Shown here in pieces: positions 23,505 through 32,767 of a stretch of DNA of 42,277 nt. The position numbers and the translations under genes were made by a program. The DNA is from a virus. Each line of letters starts with the position of its first letter. Position 1 is the first letter of the stretch. The notes below the pieces were generated by a model, which saw nothing but the letters and a program-made list of their open reading frames with translations, had not been told where the DNA came from and ran no database searches. The DNA lies in the IMG/VR virus record IMGVR_UViG_3300035136_000079, positions 1 through 42,277 of that record; one strand, 5' to 3'.

Positions 23505-25183
23505 CATACCCCAACCCCAGGCTGCACAGCCGCGCCGCAGAGCGCCTGCGGGCACACTGTATGCTCGCAGAGCGCTTTGTATCTAATGAGTGCATGACAG
23601 ATAACGGGGCAACGAGTATCACCGGCAATATTTCCAGAGGAGTAAATTCATCATCTATCAATCCGTTCCAACTGTTGACCAAAGTCGTATCAGAAGATTT
23701 GGATTTGTATAATCAGGCTGAAAGTTTCTTTGTAAAATTCAGATACGGGGAATCTTCAAAAACAGGAACGCTGTTTGAAATAAAATCAAATCAGTCAGGT
23801 TCTCGCTGGACGATTACATTTTCTCATAATTCAATATCAGTGCTGTTTAATTTCACCGCATCGGTTCAAATAGATGCTGACATCAGAGATGATGATTTTC
23901 ATAATTTCATGTACGTTTATGACTGGGTATCGAAAATTCATTATATTTTTCTGGATAATGAATCTGCTTCTTCTCCGGCAAATACATTCAACTCAGACCA
24001 AAAGGAGGAAATTTTTATATCAGAATGTACATGCCTGTCTGTAGACAGGATGATGTTATTCGATGATATTCTTGACGCTGATGACATGTCGATTCTCGGA
24101 GATGACGACTGGGATGATTTCACCAGGCATGATTTGCATGCGCTGTGGAGATGCGGGGATCTCGGAGATGACACCACTGAAAACTGCATTCGAGACAAGG
24201 GACTTGCGAAAAAAATTATCAAAGGCGATGGCAGTAATTCGTCTACGTTTCCGACGCATGAGAGTGACAATGGTTCGAAATTTTATGCGCTGACTTCTTC
24301 TCGGTACATATCAGATTTTCCTGAACTTCCTGAGGAATACACGCTGTCGGTGTGCGTGTCCGACAACACGTCAGACGGAAGAAAAAACACTGTTGTCCAG
24401 GAGGATTCATCCAGAAACATAATTGATGATCTGGAAACGGCGGGTTCATTTTCTCATGACAACATTCACAGTATCTTCGTGTCCGACAGAGAGTTGACCG
24501 CAATTGAGAAGCATCATGTTTCATATATCCAGAAATTCGATTTGTGGAACAGGGTTGCGAAGGGAGCGGTGGCACAGCTGCTGAACGAGGGTGTCTGTTC
24601 TCTGGCATCCATTTTCAACAGTCCAACTGATTATCTGGATTTGTCATCTTCTTCAGACAGGGCCGGAACTCCATACAACATGACGAAAAACGGATACAAT
24701 GTTCAGTTTGAGTATGCCGCATCACGTCTTGTTTACACTCATGAGTCGAAGGATGCGGATACCAGGGAATCCACTGTGATTCTGTATGGAGACATCAGTC
24801 ATGATGCGGCGGAGAGAGTCATGCTTACAAAGGGAAGCGGTTTTTCTTTCACGCTGTACGACGATTTGATTTCATTCGGAGGATCCGGATATCAGGATTC
24901 AACAGTGGCGGAAGATGTTAAAATGTTTTCCGTGGCCGGGGTCAATGGATACAAACCCCGTTTTTTTAAAAATGATTTATATCTCGGAGAGGGAGACACA
25001 GGCGTTTCTCTCGGTTACTCAAATACCGACGACTGGGTTGTCGGGAACAATTCGAGCTACAATACCAATTTTGGGAACGCCGTAATAAATGCCGTGCTTG
25101 TACTCAACGTTGCCCTGACCGACCATGAGATCGCAGCGGTTTATCACTCGATAAAACGGTCTCTGGAATGGGTTTCTCCATGA
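23501..25183 (+). CDS. Concanavalin A-like (LamG) lectin protein of the virion
   Basis: A 560-residue protein. Two LamG-type beta-sandwich regions are visible: about 70-190 (FFVKFRYGESSKTGTLFEIK, DFHNFMYVYDWVSKIHYIFL) and about 400-555 (GFSFTLYDDLISFGGSGYQD, then AVINAVLVLNVALTDHEIAA and a final short helix). These bind sugars or glycans. It lies in the head/neck part rather than with the tail fibres, which suggests a capsid-bound adhesin or decoration. The 5' end is unusual, Arg/Cys-rich (RLHSRAAERLRAHCMLAERF). Confidence 0.65.
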   Translation: MTYPNPRLHSRAAERLRAHCMLAERFVSNECMTDNGATSITGNISRGVNSSSINPFQLLTKVVSEDLDLYNQAESFFVKFRYGESSKTGTLFEIKSNQSGSRWTITFSHNSISVLFNFTASVQIDADIRDDDFHNFMYVYDWVSKIHYIFLDNESASSPANTFNSDQKEEIFISECTCLSVDRMMLFDDILDADDMSILGDDDWDDFTRHDLHALWRCGDLGDDTTENCIRDKGLAKKIIKGDGSNSSTFPTHESDNGSKFYALTSSRYISDFPELPEEYTLSVCVSDNTSDGRKNTVVQEDSSRNIIDDLETAGSFSHDNIHSIFVSDRELTAIEKHHVSYIQKFDLWNRVAKGAVAQLLNEGVCSLASIFNSPTDYLDLSSSSDRAGTPYNMTKNGYNVQFEYAASRLVYTHESKDADTRESTVILYGDISHDAAERVMLTKGSGFSFTLYDDLISFGGSGYQDSTVAEDVKMFSVAGVNGYKPRFFKNDLYLGEGDTGVSLGYSNTDDWVVGNNSSYNTNFGNAVINAVLVLNVALTDHEIAAVYHSIKRSLEWVSP

Positions 25184-25530
25184 CAAGAGAACGTGATTCA
25201 GACTCCGGACTGACATTCAGGGAAACTGTCATCTCTCAGCTGTCATCACTGAATACACAAATGAGGCATGTTGCGACCAGGGATGATATTTCCAGCCTGA
25301 GATCGGAACTTGAGGACTACTCAAGAAAAGCGGCGGCATCAGAGGCCGCTTCACATGTGGCATCACAGCAGAAAATATGTGCGGCCACATTAAAAAGAAA
25401 AGATTCCGTTCCACCACCTCCGGCGATATCGTCGAAGGGGTGGGATACCATAAAACAGATTGCCATTCTCATGGCTGCTGCGCTTCTTGGCGGCGGCGGT
25501 GTAACTGGCATTCAGCATTTTTTGAAATGA
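25180..25530 (+). CDS. Small membrane protein, coiled coil plus C-terminal span (XhlA-like holin candidate)
   Basis: A 116-residue protein. ATG 25180 (ATGA overlap) is preferred to 25168. The N-terminal half has a coiled coil (QLSSLNTQMRHVATRDDISS), then Ala-rich and Pro-rich linkers. One membrane segment closes the protein (IAILMAAALLGGGGVTGI). Coil plus C-terminal span is the layout of XhlA-type hemolysin/holin proteins. It is the only membrane protein of the mid-late unit, so a lysis role is plausible but unproven. Confidence 0.5.
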   Translation: MTRERDSDSGLTFRETVISQLSSLNTQMRHVATRDDISSLRSELEDYSRKAAASEAASHVASQQKICAATLKRKDSVPPPPAISSKGWDTIKQIAILMAAALLGGGGVTGIQHFLK

Positions 25531-25537
25531 GGTTACA

Positions 25538-25972
25538 ATGGCAAACCTGACATATGTTCCGTTTGAGTGTTTCGTTGAGGATATCGCTGAAAAGGTGCAC
25601 AATCTTGGAGCGGACACGCTCAGAGTCGCTCTGTCAAACACCGCTCCGACGGCGGCGACGAATGACGAATTCACTGATATAACTGAAATTAGTGGAGGCA
25701 ACGGATATACAGCAGGCGGAGAAGCTCTGACAGTTACCAGTTCGTCACAGACATCAGGGACATATTCTCTGGTGATTACCAGTAATATCGTATGGACCGC
25801 ATCCGGAGGAAACATTGCGGCGTTCAGATACATAATTCTATACAATGATACCGCGACAAACGATGAACTAATTGGATATTGGGACATCGGTTCAGAGCAG
25901 AATATTACCGATGGAAGCACCTATACCGCTGCATTTTCCGGGCAGACGCTGATACAGATTGCTCCGGCATAA
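25538..25972 (+). CDS. Phage structural protein, beta-rich, 144 residues
   Basis: ATG 25538 has GAGG five bases upstream. The pattern (VEDIAEKVHNLGADTLRVAL, then GGNGYTAGGEALT) belongs to a common phage virion family with a beta-sandwich core and the GNGYtaGG loop. The exact place in the particle is not known. The neighbours are also beta-rich. Confidence 0.55.
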   Translation: MANLTYVPFECFVEDIAEKVHNLGADTLRVALSNTAPTAATNDEFTDITEISGGNGYTAGGEALTVTSSSQTSGTYSLVITSNIVWTASGGNIAAFRYIILYNDTATNDELIGYWDIGSEQNITDGSTYTAAFSGQTLIQIAPA

Positions 25973-25980
25973 ATGGAGAA

Positions 25981-26403
25981 ATGATGATAGCGTTTAAAAA
26001 TTTCCTCGGTGCAGTAGGGGCGTTCACGAAACAGGACGCTCCGCTTGAAGGAGCGCGATTCGCGTTTCGCGAGATATGGGCGGGGAACGCCATTGTGGAA
26101 CAGACGCATTACCCGACAAACGTATCCGGCGGCGGACTTGTACCCAGATATTCGTTCGCGGTGGACGGCGGACTGGTGAGCAATGCCGACACATCGATGA
26201 ATCTCATAAAGCTGTCTCTCAATGATTCCGTGCTGGATTATCTTCGGACTCAGTGGCAGGCCACTCTGGCGATTGAACCTCAGCTTAGCCCTGAATCCGT
26301 TTCCGCCGGAGCGACTCTTTCAGACATGACAAATGCCACGGCGACAGACAAGGAGAATGTCGCCGCCATTCAGACACTGAAGTCGATTCTGTCGATGGGT
26401 TAA
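25981..26403 (+). CDS. Hypothetical structural-region protein, 140 residues
   Basis: The start is one of two adjacent ATGs (25981, 25984); GGAG lies just upstream and fits 25984 slightly better. An upstream extension to 25879 would overlap the previous gene and is rejected. The sequence (FLGAVGAFTKQDAPLEGARF, then SFAVDGGLVSNADTSMN) has no recognised motif and is probably a virion component. Confidence 0.5.
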   Translation: MMIAFKNFLGAVGAFTKQDAPLEGARFAFREIWAGNAIVEQTHYPTNVSGGGLVPRYSFAVDGGLVSNADTSMNLIKLSLNDSVLDYLRTQWQATLAIEPQLSPESVSAGATLSDMTNATATDKENVAAIQTLKSILSMG

Positions 26404-26406
26404 AAA

Positions 26407-28722
26407 ATGGCTCTCACTCAACTGATAGGTGAATCAGTCGGAACACCCGGCACAACGGCACTCGCCGGTGATCAACTCAGAGTGACGAGACTGGCCTGTT
26501 TAACGACCGGAATTGTCGACAGACTTAGGGTATACAGCGTTTCGTCAGGGAATGTAAAGGCGGCGCTTACTGATACAACGGGAGATCCGCTGGTACCTGA
26601 TACGGTGCTTTCACAAAATACAGGAACAGCAGTTTCGGCATCACAGTGGAATGATGTCCTGATAACTCCGGTGTCAGTAACCGAGGGAATTTTATATGGA
26701 ACCGTCGGTCTGGGAGATGCATCTGGAGTCGTAACCTTCAATTCCAACAGCTACGGAAGCAATACTCTTCGCTACACGGCGGTATCAAATCCATATTCAT
26801 CGGGGATACCGTCATCAATGCCGGCTCTGTCTGGCATCGGTGAACAGTTATATCAGGTAATACCATGGGGGTATCCGCTGCCGTCGATATCATCGATTGA
26901 CGGAGACAATGATATTTCAGTGTCACAGACGGGCGTCACGCTTTCCGGATTGAATCTTCAGGACACCGGGAACGCGGTTCTCGAGCTGTGCAACAATTCC
27001 GACTATGCGAGCGCCACTGTAAAAGTCGTGCAGACATGGAACAGTCAGACGGACACGACGCTGAATTTCGATGTTGTTCAGGGAGCGCTGTCGACCGGAA
27101 CCGTTTACGCGTTCGTCACGACATCGCTGGGGCAGCGGCATGTGACCGGGTTTTCTGTTACTCTGTCTTCAGGAACAGGAGTATCCGATACTCCGCTTGG
27201 CGGCAGTTTCGAAATTTCAGGTGTTTCACTGTCAGCGGTTTCTGATATTGATGATACACCGCTGACAGCCGAATATGATTTTTCAGGATTGAACATTGAC
27301 GCCAATCCCGGGGATATGGACAATCCTGGCGGCGGTGATTTCAGTTTATCCGGAGCATCAATACAGTCGTATTCAAATGCTGAAGACATTCCAGGGGTCG
27401 TCGGGTACAGTTATTCTGGACATATCCTTAACACTGTGTCGTCTGTGGAGGATATCCCCGCGGGAAAGATTTACGAATTTTCAGGGTTGCTGCTTGATGC
27501 AGAGGCATCCACAGGAATAACAGATACTCCACTCGGAGGTTCTTTTGAATTATCCAGACTCAATATTGAAGCCGTACAGAATATTATCGACACTCCACTT
27601 GTGGCGGAATACGTTTTCAGTGCGCTTTCGGTATCAGGGTCCGCCGGGAGGATGGATGTACCGTTAACTGCATCATATTTGCATGCCGGCATTTTACTTT
27701 CGGCTGTCTCGGAATGCATGGATAATGCATCAGGGGCAATTTTCAATTTCTCAGGCCATAATGTGGACTGGCATTATGTCCCTGATGAGGATGATGTGGT
27801 CTGGAGAGAGCCAGGAAGAATTGAAATGAAGCAAATACCATTTGGAAATGATTCCGTCGCGCTGTCGTTCCAGACGCCGGCTGAATGGAATGTCGCGATG
27901 CTCACCGGAGTTGACGTATCCGTGGCTGATAAAAACGGAACGGAGGTTCTGGCATCGACATCATGCACACTTTGGCCCGAGACGTCTCTTGGCGCAGCGG
28001 TTGACAAATACGACGATCCGTTTTCCATTGAGCTTGCATCCGGGGCGACTGCTCCTCTGGCCGGTGACAAACTGACGATTGCCGGGGATGAATCAACCGA
28101 AACGGTAATCGTGAAGGCATATGACTCAACGGATCGCACTGTTACACTTGAGGAAGCGATAAATCATTCCTATGAATCAGGATCCATAGTTCTGGGCAAT
28201 GTCGTTTCATATGATCTTGATGTTTCGGACACTGACACCTTTACAGCCGGAAAAAAATTCATTGCGACATGGACTCCCGCCGGCACCGGTACACCTCTGA
28301 AGACCATTCTTCAGATTACAAAATTTTCCGCAGACACGACCAATCTGGAGCTTGAATTTTCAGATGTGTACCCGAGGGCGTACAGAGCATTCACCGACCC
28401 GGTGAATAGGTTCAGCCGCATGGTATCCATTGCACAGAGACAGATGGAACAGGAGCTGAGAAGCCTCCTCGCGGATTACAACCGCATTGTGGGAGAACCT
28501 GTATTGAAGGATTTGCTCATGTGCAAAATGGCATGGATATGGGTTCTCAATGCCGATGATGATCTTAGTGATGAGCGGGAAGTGATAAATACGGAGTATT
28601 CCAGACTGCTGACGATACTGAAGGGAATGCCCGTATGGACTGATACGGACCAGGACGGTGTGGAGGATGAGGCAGCAACGGAAGTGACATCACATACACA
28701 TGTTTTTCAAAAGGGATGGTAA
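26407..28722 (+). CDS. Large repeat-containing virion protein, 771 residues
   Basis: Starts at ATG 26407, four bases after the previous stop. Residues 1-255 are beta-rich. Residues 260-453 hold nine tandem repeats of about 22 residues with core DTPLxxxYxFSGLxLxAV. Residues about 480-640 look like beta domains (ADKNGTEVLASTSCTLWPET). The final 130 residues turn helical (RMVSIAQRQMEQELRSLLAD) and end DTDQDGVEDEA, which resembles a calcium-binding loop. The layout suggests a fibre or whisker with a helical anchor. The location before the neck genes suggests the head or collar rather than the baseplate. Confidence 0.6.
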   Translation: MALTQLIGESVGTPGTTALAGDQLRVTRLACLTTGIVDRLRVYSVSSGNVKAALTDTTGDPLVPDTVLSQNTGTAVSASQWNDVLITPVSVTEGILYGTVGLGDASGVVTFNSNSYGSNTLRYTAVSNPYSSGIPSSMPALSGIGEQLYQVIPWGYPLPSISSIDGDNDISVSQTGVTLSGLNLQDTGNAVLELCNNSDYASATVKVVQTWNSQTDTTLNFDVVQGALSTGTVYAFVTTSLGQRHVTGFSVTLSSGTGVSDTPLGGSFEISGVSLSAVSDIDDTPLTAEYDFSGLNIDANPGDMDNPGGGDFSLSGASIQSYSNAEDIPGVVGYSYSGHILNTVSSVEDIPAGKIYEFSGLLLDAEASTGITDTPLGGSFELSRLNIEAVQNIIDTPLVAEYVFSALSVSGSAGRMDVPLTASYLHAGILLSAVSECMDNASGAIFNFSGHNVDWHYVPDEDDVVWREPGRIEMKQIPFGNDSVALSFQTPAEWNVAMLTGVDVSVADKNGTEVLASTSCTLWPETSLGAAVDKYDDPFSIELASGATAPLAGDKLTIAGDESTETVIVKAYDSTDRTVTLEEAINHSYESGSIVLGNVVSYDLDVSDTDTFTAGKKFIATWTPAGTGTPLKTILQITKFSADTTNLELEFSDVYPRAYRAFTDPVNRFSRMVSIAQRQMEQELRSLLADYNRIVGEPVLKDLLMCKMAWIWVLNADDDLSDEREVINTEYSRLLTILKGMPVWTDTDQDGVEDEAATEVTSHTHVFQKGW
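27184..27765 (+). repeat. Nine tandem 22-residue protein repeats
   Basis: Units start at 27184, 27250, 27316, 27382, 27448, 27520, 27586, 27652 and 27718. All are 66 bases except the fifth (72) and the last (48, partial). Each begins with (D/E)D or similar, then P, two short strands and FSG. DNA copies are diverged, with units 1 and 6 the closest (DTPLGGSFE). Confidence 0.85.
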
Positions 28723-28724
28723 AG

Positions 28725-29036
28725 ATGAAAATTAAAAATTTGAGAAAATCGCCTCTTCGTTTCAGAACGAGGGGAAAAGAAAACGAAAATATCAAAATAA
28801 TGCCGGGAGAGCATGATTATCCGCTTTCTTTGAAGAATCCGGAACATCGTGCGCGCCTGATTGCAATGCGCGATGCGAACCTGATTTCATTCATGGAAAC
28901 TGTGAAGAATGAACCCGTGAAGGAGAAGAAAAATGTTCAGCCTGATTCGACGCCGGCTAAACGAACTGTCAAAAACGGAAATACAGATTCTGGCGGTGGG
29001 AAACTATCCGGACAAAAGAGCGACAAAGGTAAGTGA
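28725..29036 (+). CDS. Small basic protein of head/neck region, 103 residues
   Basis: ATG 28725 is chosen (AGGG upstream) over 28716. The N-terminus is basic (MKIKNLRKSPLRFRTRGKEN), with PGEHDYPLSLKNPEHRARLI in the middle and a Lys/Gly-rich end (GGGKLSGQKSDKGK). No family is recognised. The last 104 bases are overlapped by the next gene in another frame. Confidence 0.55.
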   Translation: MKIKNLRKSPLRFRTRGKENENIKIMPGEHDYPLSLKNPEHRARLIAMRDANLISFMETVKNEPVKEKKNVQPDSTPAKRTVKNGNTDSGGGKLSGQKSDKGK

Positions 29037-29280
29037 TGTCGCGCACTATCAGAACGACGGAACTGAAAAAATAAAACCGTCCCGTTTTGTTGAGCGCGCC
29101 GCTGAATCAAAACAGGAATGGCACAGGGATCTTCATCGCGCAATCGGAAAATTTCTTGACGGCAAAGAAGAGGATTTGACCCGTGTCGGTCGCATAATTG
29201 CGAGAGACATCACAAACAAATGTGATCGCATCAGAACGACAAGACTGAAATACTCGTTCAGAAATCTTATCTTGAAATGA
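28933..29280 (+). CDS. HK97 gp10-like / tail-completion protein
   Basis: A 115-residue protein; ATG 28933 has a strong GGAG six bases before, so the 104-base overlap with the previous gene seems real. The core AHYQNDGTEKIKPSRFVERA followed by LTRVGRIIARDITNKC resembles the gp10/connector family (hEfGT...iPaRPFlr, long helix, final I-x-x-DI). It probably joins head and tail. The match is by pattern only. Confidence 0.55.
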   Translation: MFSLIRRRLNELSKTEIQILAVGNYPDKRATKVSDVAHYQNDGTEKIKPSRFVERAAESKQEWHRDLHRAIGKFLDGKEEDLTRVGRIIARDITNKCDRIRTTRLKYSFRNLILK

Positions 29281-29807
29281 ACCCGGACACCGCGATAAAG
29301 CCATGGCTGGAGACTGTTGGAAGACAGTTTGGGATACGCAGGGCGTACAACTTCAGGCATTCAGATCCGTCGACCGGTTTGCAGGAGCCGTATTTCACAT
29401 ACCGCATTCTGAGGGCGACTCCAAAATCCGCGCAGCCGGTCAGAACGAATGACGTAAGCGATACCGACGAATATTCTGTTCTGTGGAGCGGATGGCGGAA
29501 CTACGAGACGGTCGTTCGGATACGACTGTTTAGAGAGATCAACGGAGTAATGATTCTGGCGAAATGCGCTGATCAGGCTCAGATATGCGAACCGATAAAA
29601 AGACATTTTGACAAAAGCAGTTGCGCGTTCAGGGGAATACTTGAAGACATAGAAGATGAAACTCCTGATGATATCGATTTGACTTCCGGTGACTGTCTGG
29701 AGTTTTTCAGGCAACGGATGGACGTGATTTTCAACGACACCGTATCATCTGTCACCGTGGAAAAGAACGGTGTCGTCAATGACATTGACATAAACCTTGG
29801 CCTGTAG
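29277..29807 (+). CDS. Neck / tail terminator protein
   Basis: A 176-residue protein, ATGA overlap with the previous gene. Opening NPDTAIKPWLETVGRQFGIR, then EPYFTYRILRATPKSAQP and a beta strand WRNYETVVRIRLFREI fit the phage neck terminator family placed before contractile sheath genes. It should cap the tail and meet the neck ring. Confidence 0.6.
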   Translation: MNPDTAIKPWLETVGRQFGIRRAYNFRHSDPSTGLQEPYFTYRILRATPKSAQPVRTNDVSDTDEYSVLWSGWRNYETVVRIRLFREINGVMILAKCADQAQICEPIKRHFDKSSCAFRGILEDIEDETPDDIDLTSGDCLEFFRQRMDVIFNDTVSSVTVEKNGVVNDIDINLGL

Positions 29808-29823
29808 GCCGGAGGAGAGAAAC

Positions 29824-31281
29824 ATGCCAACTTTTCAGGATTTTGCCAGATTTCAGATAAATCTGGAGTCGACACCTGTCACCGCCGAGAAGGTCACGAT
29901 CCCCATGCTGATGGTGGATCATGATGATGTGCCAGTTCACACAAGGATTCGAGCGGTAACCCCGGCGACAAAATCAACCGTGCTGACGGCTGCGACGGAG
30001 CAGTACAACTGGTTCACACGGTTCTGGGGACAGAGATTCCCCACCAACGCGGAAAACTCCCGCAAAAATGTGAAGGGATATATCGGAAGATGGGTGTCGG
30101 CCAACTCGAAGCCATATCGTATTTTCCCGAATGCGGAAGACGACTACACGGTGTACGTGGCTCTCGCGGCGACTGCGAAATTCAAAATCACCGATACGTC
30201 AGCGACACCGCTCACGGAAGACATAGCTGTCGATTTCTCCGGTGACACGGACATGGATGATGTCGCCGCCAGCATAACCGCCGGATTTGGAGCGAGTACA
30301 TATTTTCCGGCATACACATGCTCCGTTAATGCGCTTAACGAACTGTGTATTTTCGGAAGCGCCACCGGTTCTTCAGCTCCATCATTCACTTTGGCTGCTC
30401 CCGGGACCGGTGTTGATTTGACGACTACTCTGTCCAATTCAACATCATATTTCCAGGCGGGACTGGATGCCGAGACACTGGGAGCGTCAACCGTTGCCGC
30501 CTTCGACGCCGACAATACTCCGTCAGTCGTGTTCGAGCGAGGGGCAAACGACACGCAGAAACTCGCATGGCTCACCGCCATGGATGCGGTATACTGTAAG
30601 TTCGCTGTTGCCACATCATCGAACACGGATCATGAGAGTTCAGTTGCCACGGATACGATTGGATATCTGGCGAACGCTGATGAATACGGTAACTGCCACG
30701 TGATTTACTCCAGACAGGACGATTATATCGATGCAGCCGCGTATGGAGAGAATCTTCCTCAGGATGAAGGCACTGTGGATTACGCCATCAATCCGCTTGA
30801 GGATGTTTATCCGTCAGGGATGGAGGCGGACGGCGTTACACCGGCAGAGGTCAGCGACGCGGCAGTTGAGGCGCTTGACGCGGTCAACTGCGATTTCGTG
30901 ACGAAGCCGGATGTCAATCTGAGTCACACGTTTCTGGCACGCGGTCTGTGCCCGAACGGAGATGAGGTCAGGATTGTTCTGGCCAAAGACTGGTGCGAGT
31001 ACAATGTGTCCCGAGAGGTATATCTGTACATGGTTTCTCGCAAGGTGGTCACATTCTCTGATTTGGATATCGCCGCCTTCGTCGGGATTGCTCAGCGTTA
31101 TCTGGATATTCTTGTTGAACGTCGATGCATCAATGCCGGGTATCAGCTGAATATTCCGTCCGCAGCTGATTTCACGGCGGCACAGAGAGCATCCCACTAC
31201 ATGTCAATTTCGGAGGTCGCCGCGGCGACTATCCAGTTCGCCGTCAATCAGGCGTTCATGAGCGCCACATTTTTGGCGTAG
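29824..31281 (+). CDS. Tail sheath protein (DUF3383-like)
   Basis: A 485-residue protein; ATG 29824 has GGAGGAGAGAAAC upstream, better than an in-frame 29797. Features: N-terminal strands (ARFQINLESTPVTAEKVTIP), an insertion domain in the middle with beta repeats (PLTEDIAVDFSGDTDMDDVA), and a sheath-type C-terminus (RIVLAKDWCEYNVSREVYLY, ISEVAAATIQFAVNQAFMSA). It makes this a contractile-tail phage. The next gene fits the tube. Confidence 0.75.
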   Translation: MPTFQDFARFQINLESTPVTAEKVTIPMLMVDHDDVPVHTRIRAVTPATKSTVLTAATEQYNWFTRFWGQRFPTNAENSRKNVKGYIGRWVSANSKPYRIFPNAEDDYTVYVALAATAKFKITDTSATPLTEDIAVDFSGDTDMDDVAASITAGFGASTYFPAYTCSVNALNELCIFGSATGSSAPSFTLAAPGTGVDLTTTLSNSTSYFQAGLDAETLGASTVAAFDADNTPSVVFERGANDTQKLAWLTAMDAVYCKFAVATSSNTDHESSVATDTIGYLANADEYGNCHVIYSRQDDYIDAAAYGENLPQDEGTVDYAINPLEDVYPSGMEADGVTPAEVSDAAVEALDAVNCDFVTKPDVNLSHTFLARGLCPNGDEVRIVLAKDWCEYNVSREVYLYMVSRKVVTFSDLDIAAFVGIAQRYLDILVERRCINAGYQLNIPSAADFTAAQRASHYMSISEVAAATIQFAVNQAFMSATFLA

Positions 31282-31293
31282 GGAGATTCAACA

Positions 31294-31731
31294 ATGACCG
31301 GATACAGAGATGAGATAAATGTTCAGCCTCACGACTTTGCCCAGTCCGCGCTGATGGTCGGAGGTGAACGGCTTGAGGGTGTGGAGGGTCTTCGTGTCGC
31401 ACGCGACAATGCGAGGAACACGATGAAGGGAACGTCGGATGGATTTGCATGGAACGAAAAAAATCCAATACGCACTGGAATCGTGGAGATAACCGTTCCG
31501 ATGAATTCGCCCGCAAATACCATTCTGTGGAATCTGATTTCCGCCGACGTGGCATTCAAATTTTCGTTCAACTTTACTCCGTGCCCTGACATGAAGGTCA
31601 ACAATTCGCTGATGGAAATCGATCACGCTCCGCTTGAGTGGGGCATGGATGTCAAGATGGTCACGTACACGCTTAAGACCGCATATCTGAACTACAATGG
31701 TGCCGGATACGCTCTGCAACAGGCTGCATGA
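31294..31731 (+). CDS. Tail tube protein
   Basis: A 145-residue protein with GGAG upstream. The order (RDEINVQPHDFAQSALMVGG, TGIVEITVPMNSPANTILWN, then MDVKMVTYTLKTAYLNYNGA) fits DUF3277-like tube proteins that pair with DUF3383 sheaths. It forms the inner tube through which DNA passes. No spike or extra domain. Confidence 0.7.
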   Translation: MTGYRDEINVQPHDFAQSALMVGGERLEGVEGLRVARDNARNTMKGTSDGFAWNEKNPIRTGIVEITVPMNSPANTILWNLISADVAFKFSFNFTPCPDMKVNNSLMEIDHAPLEWGMDVKMVTYTLKTAYLNYNGAGYALQQAA

Positions 31732-32201
31732 GAGCACTGATTGAAACGGTAAACGCCGCGACATCGGGCGGATTTGTCTACTATGAGCCGTACACAATGG
31801 AGAATGTATGGTTCATGGCTGGACTTCCGCCCGAGTCTCTACCTGGAATTCACAGAATACGTGCGTTCAGAAATCAGGCGAAGGCGAAACTGTTTCCGTG
31901 CCTCTCTCAGGGAGGGGCTTTTGTGAGCAACAGAAACCTCAACGGTTATGTCGTTTTGACGGCTGCGCGCGAGAGCCCTGAACATGCATACATTCAGACG
32001 CTTGATTTGACGGGAATTGGTTTTCCGATATACGCCACTGATGGAGGAACCGGAAACAGCGCTTTCGTGGCGTCAAGCAGTGTCAGAGTGGTGAACACTC
32101 CGGAGTGGGTAAAGTCAATGGAACTTGGACTTGTCGATATAACGATGGCATGCAAAAACCTCGCGATTGTCGGCGGGGTCAGGAAAAGAGTTGAAATTTA
32201 A
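31728..32201 (+). CDS. Hypothetical tail protein, 157 residues
   Basis: Starts at an ATGA overlap with the tube gene and ends at a TAATG shared with the chaperone gene. It is beta-rich (GGAFVSNRNLNGYVVLTAAR, then VSNSAF-type turns), with no recognised motif. Position between tube and chaperone suggests a tail-tube initiator or completion factor. Confidence 0.5.
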   Translation: MRALIETVNAATSGGFVYYEPYTMENVWFMAGLPPESLPGIHRIRAFRNQAKAKLFPCLSQGGAFVSNRNLNGYVVLTAARESPEHAYIQTLDLTGIGFPIYATDGGTGNSAFVASSSVRVVNTPEWVKSMELGLVDITMACKNLAIVGGVRKRVEI

Positions 32202-32767
32202 TGACTGAAATCAGCGAACAGAAAAAAGAACCGAGGCCGTGGCAGACGGGGAAAACGATTGCGCTTTCAACAACACACCTGGTCCTGAAGGAGCCGCGTG
32301 ATTACGTGTTCATGGAGATCAATCAGGAATACGGCAGCAGGCTGTTCTGGATGTATGTGATTGTGATTTTGAGACAGTGGCCGAAAGTGAAGGACGTCAT
32401 TAAGAAGCTGCGCAGTGAACTGAACGACAGGAAAGAAGATTCTGATGCTCAGATTGATTTGATTGATTCCGTAATCAGTCCTGTTGTTCAGATTCTTCCG
32501 GAGGTGTTTCCGTGGGAATCAATCAGTGAGATGTCAGGCATCCTTCTGTGTGACCATTCAGTTACCGTTGACGGAAAAAAATATGTTTCCGGAACAGATG
32601 GCATGAGCGGACTTTCAGGCGATCCGATTGAACTTTTCAATGCCCTGTTCTTTTCCATGTGCGTCAACTGGCCCAAATATTTCTCCCCTTTACTGGGGGG
32701 GGCACTGAACGTTTCGACCCAAGGTTCAGGCCCGGAACAGCAATCGAACGAAGCGGTCGAAGGCTGA
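32201..32767 (+). CDS. Tail assembly chaperone, short form (gpG-like)
   Basis: A 188-residue protein starting in TAATG. It is helical and acidic (WPKVKDVIKKLRSELNDRKE). It lies directly before the tape-measure gene and carries a G8 run at 32695-32702 near its end: the usual arrangement of the frameshifted tail chaperone. The short form is made by normal reading to TGA 32767. It would bind the tape measure during tail assembly. Confidence 0.7.
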   Translation: MTEISEQKKEPRPWQTGKTIALSTTHLVLKEPRDYVFMEINQEYGSRLFWMYVIVILRQWPKVKDVIKKLRSELNDRKEDSDAQIDLIDSVISPVVQILPEVFPWESISEMSGILLCDHSVTVDGKKYVSGTDGMSGLSGDPIELFNALFFSMCVNWPKYFSPLLGGALNVSTQGSGPEQQSNEAVEG

